Shown here: positions 60,179-64,000 of the stretch, piece after piece | Layout of the letters: each line of letters begins with the position of its first letter | Position numbering within the stretch: position 1 is the stretch's first letter | Source: Bolinopsis microptera | Taxonomy: Eukaryota; Ctenophora; Tentaculata; Lobata; Bolinopsidae | NCBI RefSeq assembly: GCF_026151205.1 | Contig: NC_087072.1 | Span: forward strand, 21,356,103 to 21,420,102 | Direction: 5' to 3' | Length of the DNA: 64,000 nt | The notes under the pieces: generated by a model | Seen by the model: only the letters and a program-made list of their open reading frames with translations | Databases searched by the model: none | Told to the model about the DNA's origin: nothing | Program-made: the position numbers and the translations under genes

Positions 60179-60347
60179 GGGTCGTTCACATATTACGTAA
60201 TCAGCCGAGGGGGGAGGTGGGGTTTCCAAATGATTAAGCTAGTGTAATTTTGACACAATAGCTACATGTGTAAAACTGATTATGGGGGGGGGGGGGGGGG
60301 GGGGTAAACATTGTCCAAAAAGTGATTACGTAATATGTGAACGACCC
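60179..60347. mobile_element. 169-bp MITE with 24-bp terminal inverted repeats
   Basis: The ends GGGTCGTTCACATATTACGT (plus AATC) at 60179-60202 and 60324-60347 are exact inverted copies. The interior has a 21-G run at 60284-60304 and no frame. A clear target duplication is not visible, so the superfamily is not assigned. Confidence 0.8.
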
Positions 60348-60677
60348 GTTATCAATATGAAGAAACCTACAGTTAAGTCGAATTGAGGGTCTAGTTTTAG
60401 GTTACGGAGCATTTTCTCTTTAATAATAACCTAAACTGTATTCAAATCGCTTCCTCCACCTTCTTTTCCCGGCACAACCTAAGCCATTAACTTAATACAA
60501 ATATGTACAATGTATGGCCCCAAAGGTTTTGCTCTATTACGGGTAAACCTAGGATGCTGCAGATTCAACTCTGTACATTCAGACCGTCTGTGCGTGGTGA
60601 AGAGCCACATCCTGCTCGAGGTGGGGCTGCATGCAACTTCAGCGATGGAGTTGTAACTGAACACAGCGGATCTAGGG
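60348..60677 (+). other. probable 5' region of the downstream LINE
   Basis: A short frame at 60503-60742 (ending RASSEQARDDGDLG) overlaps the start of the main LINE frame in another phase across a poly-A-rich GAAAAAAAGCC. It may be the 5' untranslated part or a frame-broken N-terminus. The 5' boundary of the LINE is not defined. Confidence 0.4.
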
Positions 60678-63600
60678 GTGCACCCCCGAAAAAAAGCCGG
60701 GCATCCTCAGAACAAGCTCGTGATGATGGTGATTTGGGTTAATGAAGATGTAACAGATTCCGGAACTATGGGAGCACCATCTGTCATCTTTCCGTTTTAT
60801 TTACTGTATGTGGGAACATCTACTGATGAAGTAGCTATCAAGAGAGCCATTCCAGTGGCGCAGGTGGCTCACGTGTCACATAGCCAACAGAAAAGAAACA
60901 TGATGAATAGTTCTTACAGCACTAGGGTATCAGCCCCTACTTTTGTTTCTGGACGTGAAGGTGGTAATGATTTCACCAACTTAAATCCGAATGGAAGGTT
61001 GGTGAATGATGAGCCTAATCAACCTGAAACACCCAACATAAACGAAAACAACAAAAAAAGTTTATTTTCATGTACCGACATAACCTGGGTAGGCACTCTT
61101 AACACTAGAACGATAAGAACTGCTCAGAGGAAACTGGAGATGGTACATCTTTTCGAGAAGAGTGGAGCAGAGATTGTAGGTATCCAAGAGCACAGGATAG
61201 TCCATGAAGAGCCTGTCAAAGTAGAGAGAGTTGGCAAGAGCAGCTATCTAATTACTTCATCAGCTACTAGGAATCGGGCCCAGGCAGCAGTGGGCGGAGT
61301 GGGATTCATCCTAACTAGCAAGGCATTTGACGCAACTACGGAGATAACACCAGTAACGGAGAGAATCCTTAAGATATCTCTAAATGGTAATCCTAAACCA
61401 ACCTTCGTCTGTGTCTACGGACCTACGGAGGCAGATAGTGTAGAAGCAGCAGAGAAGTTTCATACCGATCTAAGGTGTGCAGTCTCACAGATCCCTGCTC
61501 ACAACTTCTTGGAGGTGATTGGGGATTTTAACGCTCACCTTTCAAAGAGGGACGAGAATGACTTTGGTTGGTATTTCCATGAGAGAACCAACAGAAATGG
61601 GGAGCTGCTTCGGGATACTGCCCTGGAATGTAATCTGGAGATTACAAACACCAGGTTCAGAAAGAAGCGGGGTAAGATGTGGACTCACCTATCGGATGGA
61701 ACCCTGAATAAGTCTCAGTTAGACTTTATTCTAGTGAGGAAGAAGTGGAGGAACAGTGTCAAAAATACTGAAGTCTACAGCTTCTTTAGTACACTGGGTA
61801 CTGATCATAGACTTGTTTTGTCTAAGATCAAGCTATCTCTTCGACGAGCAAAAAAGCAACCCAAGAAAACCTGGTATAATTGGGGAGCACTTAAATCGGA
61901 TGAAGACCTACAGAAGAGATATGCTGTAGAAGTCAAGAATCGGTACTCTGCTTTATGCGAGCAAACCGATGAAAGTGAGGTTACGGAACTGTATGGGCAT
62001 TTTGTTGATGCGATTGCTGATACCAACAAAGCCATACTGCCTAAGAGAGAAAAGAAGAGACGTGACGATTTCGCGGGTGATCAGCGAGTTCAAAGCGTGC
62101 GTACAGCCTTGCAGCAAGCAGAGACTGTCTATCACCGGGATCCTAGTGAAGACAGTCGACTGTCTGTTAAGCTACTAAAAACTGAACTGGATCAGGTGTA
62201 CCAGGACATCTTTGAAGAAGATCTAGTTGCCAAGGTTAGAAGGGTCGAAATGGCTGCAGACAGATGCAAAAACAAAGAAAGTTGGAATGTCATAAATGAG
62301 ATAACTGGCAGGAAGGCCAAGGGGGCAACTCAAATAAGGGGCAACGGAGCCGAAGAAAGGAAGAAAAATTGGCTTGGGCATTTCACGAATCTGTTAGGGA
62401 GTATACCGGATGTGGAAAACGAGCATCCTAGGATCGAGACTCAATTTGAAGGACTCAACATCAGTACAGAACCTTTTACTGTGGATGAGCTTAAAGCTGC
62501 TAAACACAGGATAAAAGAAGGTAAAACACCAGGTGATGACGGCATACCACCTGAAGTCCTCAAAAGATGCGACCTGGATGAAATCGTGCTGTCCTTCTGC
62601 AACAAAGCCCTGACAGATGGTATTGCGCCAGATCAGTGGAGGATAAGTAACATCATCCCGGTTCCCAAAAAGGGAGACTTGACCAACCCTGGAAACTGGA
62701 GGGGGATATCTTTGACTTCTCTCGTAGCTAAGACTCTTAATAGAATGGTGCTTAATAGGATCCAGCCGGCTATAGAGGGGGTACTTAGGGACACTCAGAA
62801 TGGTTTTCGGGAAGGACGGTCCACTACTAGTCACATCTTGGCACTCAGAAGGATTCTAGAGGGGGCTAGACAGAGAAATTTACCGGTAGCTATGGTGTTT
62901 GTTGATTTTAAGAAGGCCTTTGATTCACTTCACCGGGGAATTTTGATGCAAATACTAAAGGCCTATGGAATACCGGACAGTATTGTAGATATCATTAATC
63001 TTCTCTATGTCAACACGAAGGGCAAAGTTATAACACCAGATGGGGATACCGAGCTATTTGATATCCTGGCAGGAGTTCTTCAAGGGGATACATTAGCACC
63101 ATACTTGTTCATTATAGCCCTTGACTATTGCATGAGACAAGCCTTAAGCAAGCATCCTGAAATAGGATTTACCATTAAGCCTTATCGGAGTAGGAGAGTC
63201 AAGGCGGAGAAGATAACAGACACTGGTTTTGCAGATGACATTGCTCTGATAGCAGATACTGTAAAGGAGGCAGAGATGCTGATGCTAGAGGTAGAAAGAG
63301 TTGCTGCTACAGTGGGACTTAAAATGAATGAAGGGAAAACCAAATTCATTACTCAGAACATCGAGAACCCTGATACCATCAAGTCCCTGGGTAACAACAC
63401 AATAGAGCACGTGGAAGACTTTACCTACCTTGGTTCTAGAATCAGAGACAGTGAGAGCGATATCAGAGTTAGGAAAGGAAGAGCATGGGGAGCATGCCAC
63501 ACTCTCAAAAAACTTTGGAAATCTAACCTTAGAAAGTCTATCAAGACCAGAGTGTTCACAGCACTAGTCGAGTCGGTGCTTCTATACGGTTCTGAGATTT

Positions 63601-64000
63601 GGACTATGACGAAAAGGCTGGAGAAGATGGTTGATGGTTGCTATACACGAATGCTAAGAATGGCCCTTAACATCAATCAATATCGAGACCATGTCAGCAA
63701 CCACAGTCTGTACGGTGATCTTCCTAAAGTCAGCTCCAAGATAACCCAACGAAGGCTCAGACTTGCAGGTCATGCTCACCGACATCCGGAGCTGACACTG
63801 AACAAACTGATCCTCTGGAAGCCGAGTCATGGGCATACTAACAGGGGCGACCTTACCTAACACTACTAGATAACCTAAAAGCAGATACTGGGCTGAAATC
63901 AGTAGATGAGATAGCTAGACTGATGGAGGACAGAAAGCTGTGGAGAACTGTTGTCAATGGATCTCGGGAATACTACCCGCCTTAAGTCAAGTAAGTCAGT
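60503..64000 (+). mobile_element. APE-type LINE, 3' end at window edge
   Basis: It comprises the 5' region, the endonuclease-RT frame and a C-terminal segment displaced by a one-base frame break. After the stop (63983-63985) the text reads TAAGTCAAGTAAGTCAGT, which may start a short-tandem-repeat tail comparable to the (TAG)n tail of the related copy at 58226. Its target duplication, if any, is outside the window. Confidence 0.75.
60678..63860 (+). CDS. APE endonuclease-reverse transcriptase of a LINE (RTE-like), nearly intact
   Basis: About 1,050 residues; the first in-frame ATG is near 60723. The endonuclease/exonuclease/phosphatase domain covers roughly residues 130-380 with NTRTIR, GIQEHR, GDFNAHL, QLDFILV and TDHRLV, so all catalytic motifs are present. 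The reverse transcriptase follows with GDDGIPPEVL, PVPKKGD, GFREGRSTT, VFVDFKKAFDSL and the catalytic GFADDIAL (about residue 850). The C-terminal YTRMLRMAL and RRLRLAGHAHRHPEL are usual in RTE-like elements; the clade is inferred by eye. It nicks target DNA and primes cDNA there. The frame stops early at 63858-63860: one G appears missing in the G run at 63844-63847, and the other frame continues to a stop at 63983-63985. Confidence 0.85.
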   Translation: MHPRKKAGHPQNKLVMMVIWVNEDVTDSGTMGAPSVIFPFYLLYVGTSTDEVAIKRAIPVAQVAHVSHSQQKRNMMNSSYSTRVSAPTFVSGREGGNDFTNLNPNGRLVNDEPNQPETPNINENNKKSLFSCTDITWVGTLNTRTIRTAQRKLEMVHLFEKSGAEIVGIQEHRIVHEEPVKVERVGKSSYLITSSATRNRAQAAVGGVGFILTSKAFDATTEITPVTERILKISLNGNPKPTFVCVYGPTEADSVEAAEKFHTDLRCAVSQIPAHNFLEVIGDFNAHLSKRDENDFGWYFHERTNRNGELLRDTALECNLEITNTRFRKKRGKMWTHLSDGTLNKSQLDFILVRKKWRNSVKNTEVYSFFSTLGTDHRLVLSKIKLSLRRAKKQPKKTWYNWGALKSDEDLQKRYAVEVKNRYSALCEQTDESEVTELYGHFVDAIADTNKAILPKREKKRRDDFAGDQRVQSVRTALQQAETVYHRDPSEDSRLSVKLLKTELDQVYQDIFEEDLVAKVRRVEMAADRCKNKESWNVINEITGRKAKGATQIRGNGAEERKKNWLGHFTNLLGSIPDVENEHPRIETQFEGLNISTEPFTVDELKAAKHRIKEGKTPGDDGIPPEVLKRCDLDEIVLSFCNKALTDGIAPDQWRISNIIPVPKKGDLTNPGNWRGISLTSLVAKTLNRMVLNRIQPAIEGVLRDTQNGFREGRSTTSHILALRRILEGARQRNLPVAMVFVDFKKAFDSLHRGILMQILKAYGIPDSIVDIINLLYVNTKGKVITPDGDTELFDILAGVLQGDTLAPYLFIIALDYCMRQALSKHPEIGFTIKPYRSRRVKAEKITDTGFADDIALIADTVKEAEMLMLEVERVAATVGLKMNEGKTKFITQNIENPDTIKSLGNNTIEHVEDFTYLGSRIRDSESDIRVRKGRAWGACHTLKKLWKSNLRKSIKTRVFTALVESVLLYGSEIWTMTKRLEKMVDGCYTRMLRMALNINQYRDHVSNHSLYGDLPKVSSKITQRRLRLAGHAHRHPELTLNKLILWKPSHGHTNRGDLT

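Overview
The window looks like nuclear DNA from a metazoan, probably an invertebrate. It is AT-rich, genes are split by GT-AG introns, and it holds two kinds of non-LTR retrotransposon, several MITE families and many micro- and minisatellites. Gene families seen by eye are a hAT-transposase-derived BED-finger gene, an EXD1-like exonuclease-fold gene and a secreted LDLa-repeat protein. I cannot name the species. No tRNA, rRNA or CRISPR array was seen.

Layout. 1-1.9 kb: G-rich repeat and worn LINE debris. 1951-5459 (minus): a 3.5-kb retrotransposon with PHD finger, reverse transcriptase, zinc knuckle and restriction-like endonuclease, flanked by a perfect 16-bp target-site duplication and disabled by one stop codon and two frame breaks. 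5.5-8.7 kb: a nest of short GC-rich repeats, including three copies of an 80-87 bp MITE, each with its own 8-9 bp target duplication. 10636-18228 (minus): a 12-coding-exon gene of about 863 residues with an N-terminal BED finger and a hAT dimerisation region but no recognisable hAT catalytic Asp; it looks domesticated. 18-41 kb: mostly non-coding, with GA microsatellites, two inverted copies of a ~715-bp TA-flanked transposon sharing a small ORF, a 1.7-kb heptamer satellite, a 40-bp minisatellite and a candidate TATA promoter. 41549-47552 (minus): a candidate three-exon gene for a small basic protein with an AT-hook-like motif. 52030-59348 (plus): five exons of an EXD1-like gene whose first catalytic motif (DxE) appears lost; its last intron holds a 5'-truncated LINE with a 10-bp duplication. 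59620-60081 (minus): signal peptide plus three LDLa repeats. 60179-60347: a MITE. About 60.5 kb to the window end: a nearly intact APE-type LINE.

The genes do not form an operon or obvious pathway. Two themes stand out. Mobile DNA dominates and is unusually well delimited by target duplications. The palindrome CACGTG is strongly over-represented from 10 to 60 kb: about 52 by hand count, where base composition predicts about 7. Splice sites and domain assignments were made by eye; no alignment or database search was run.
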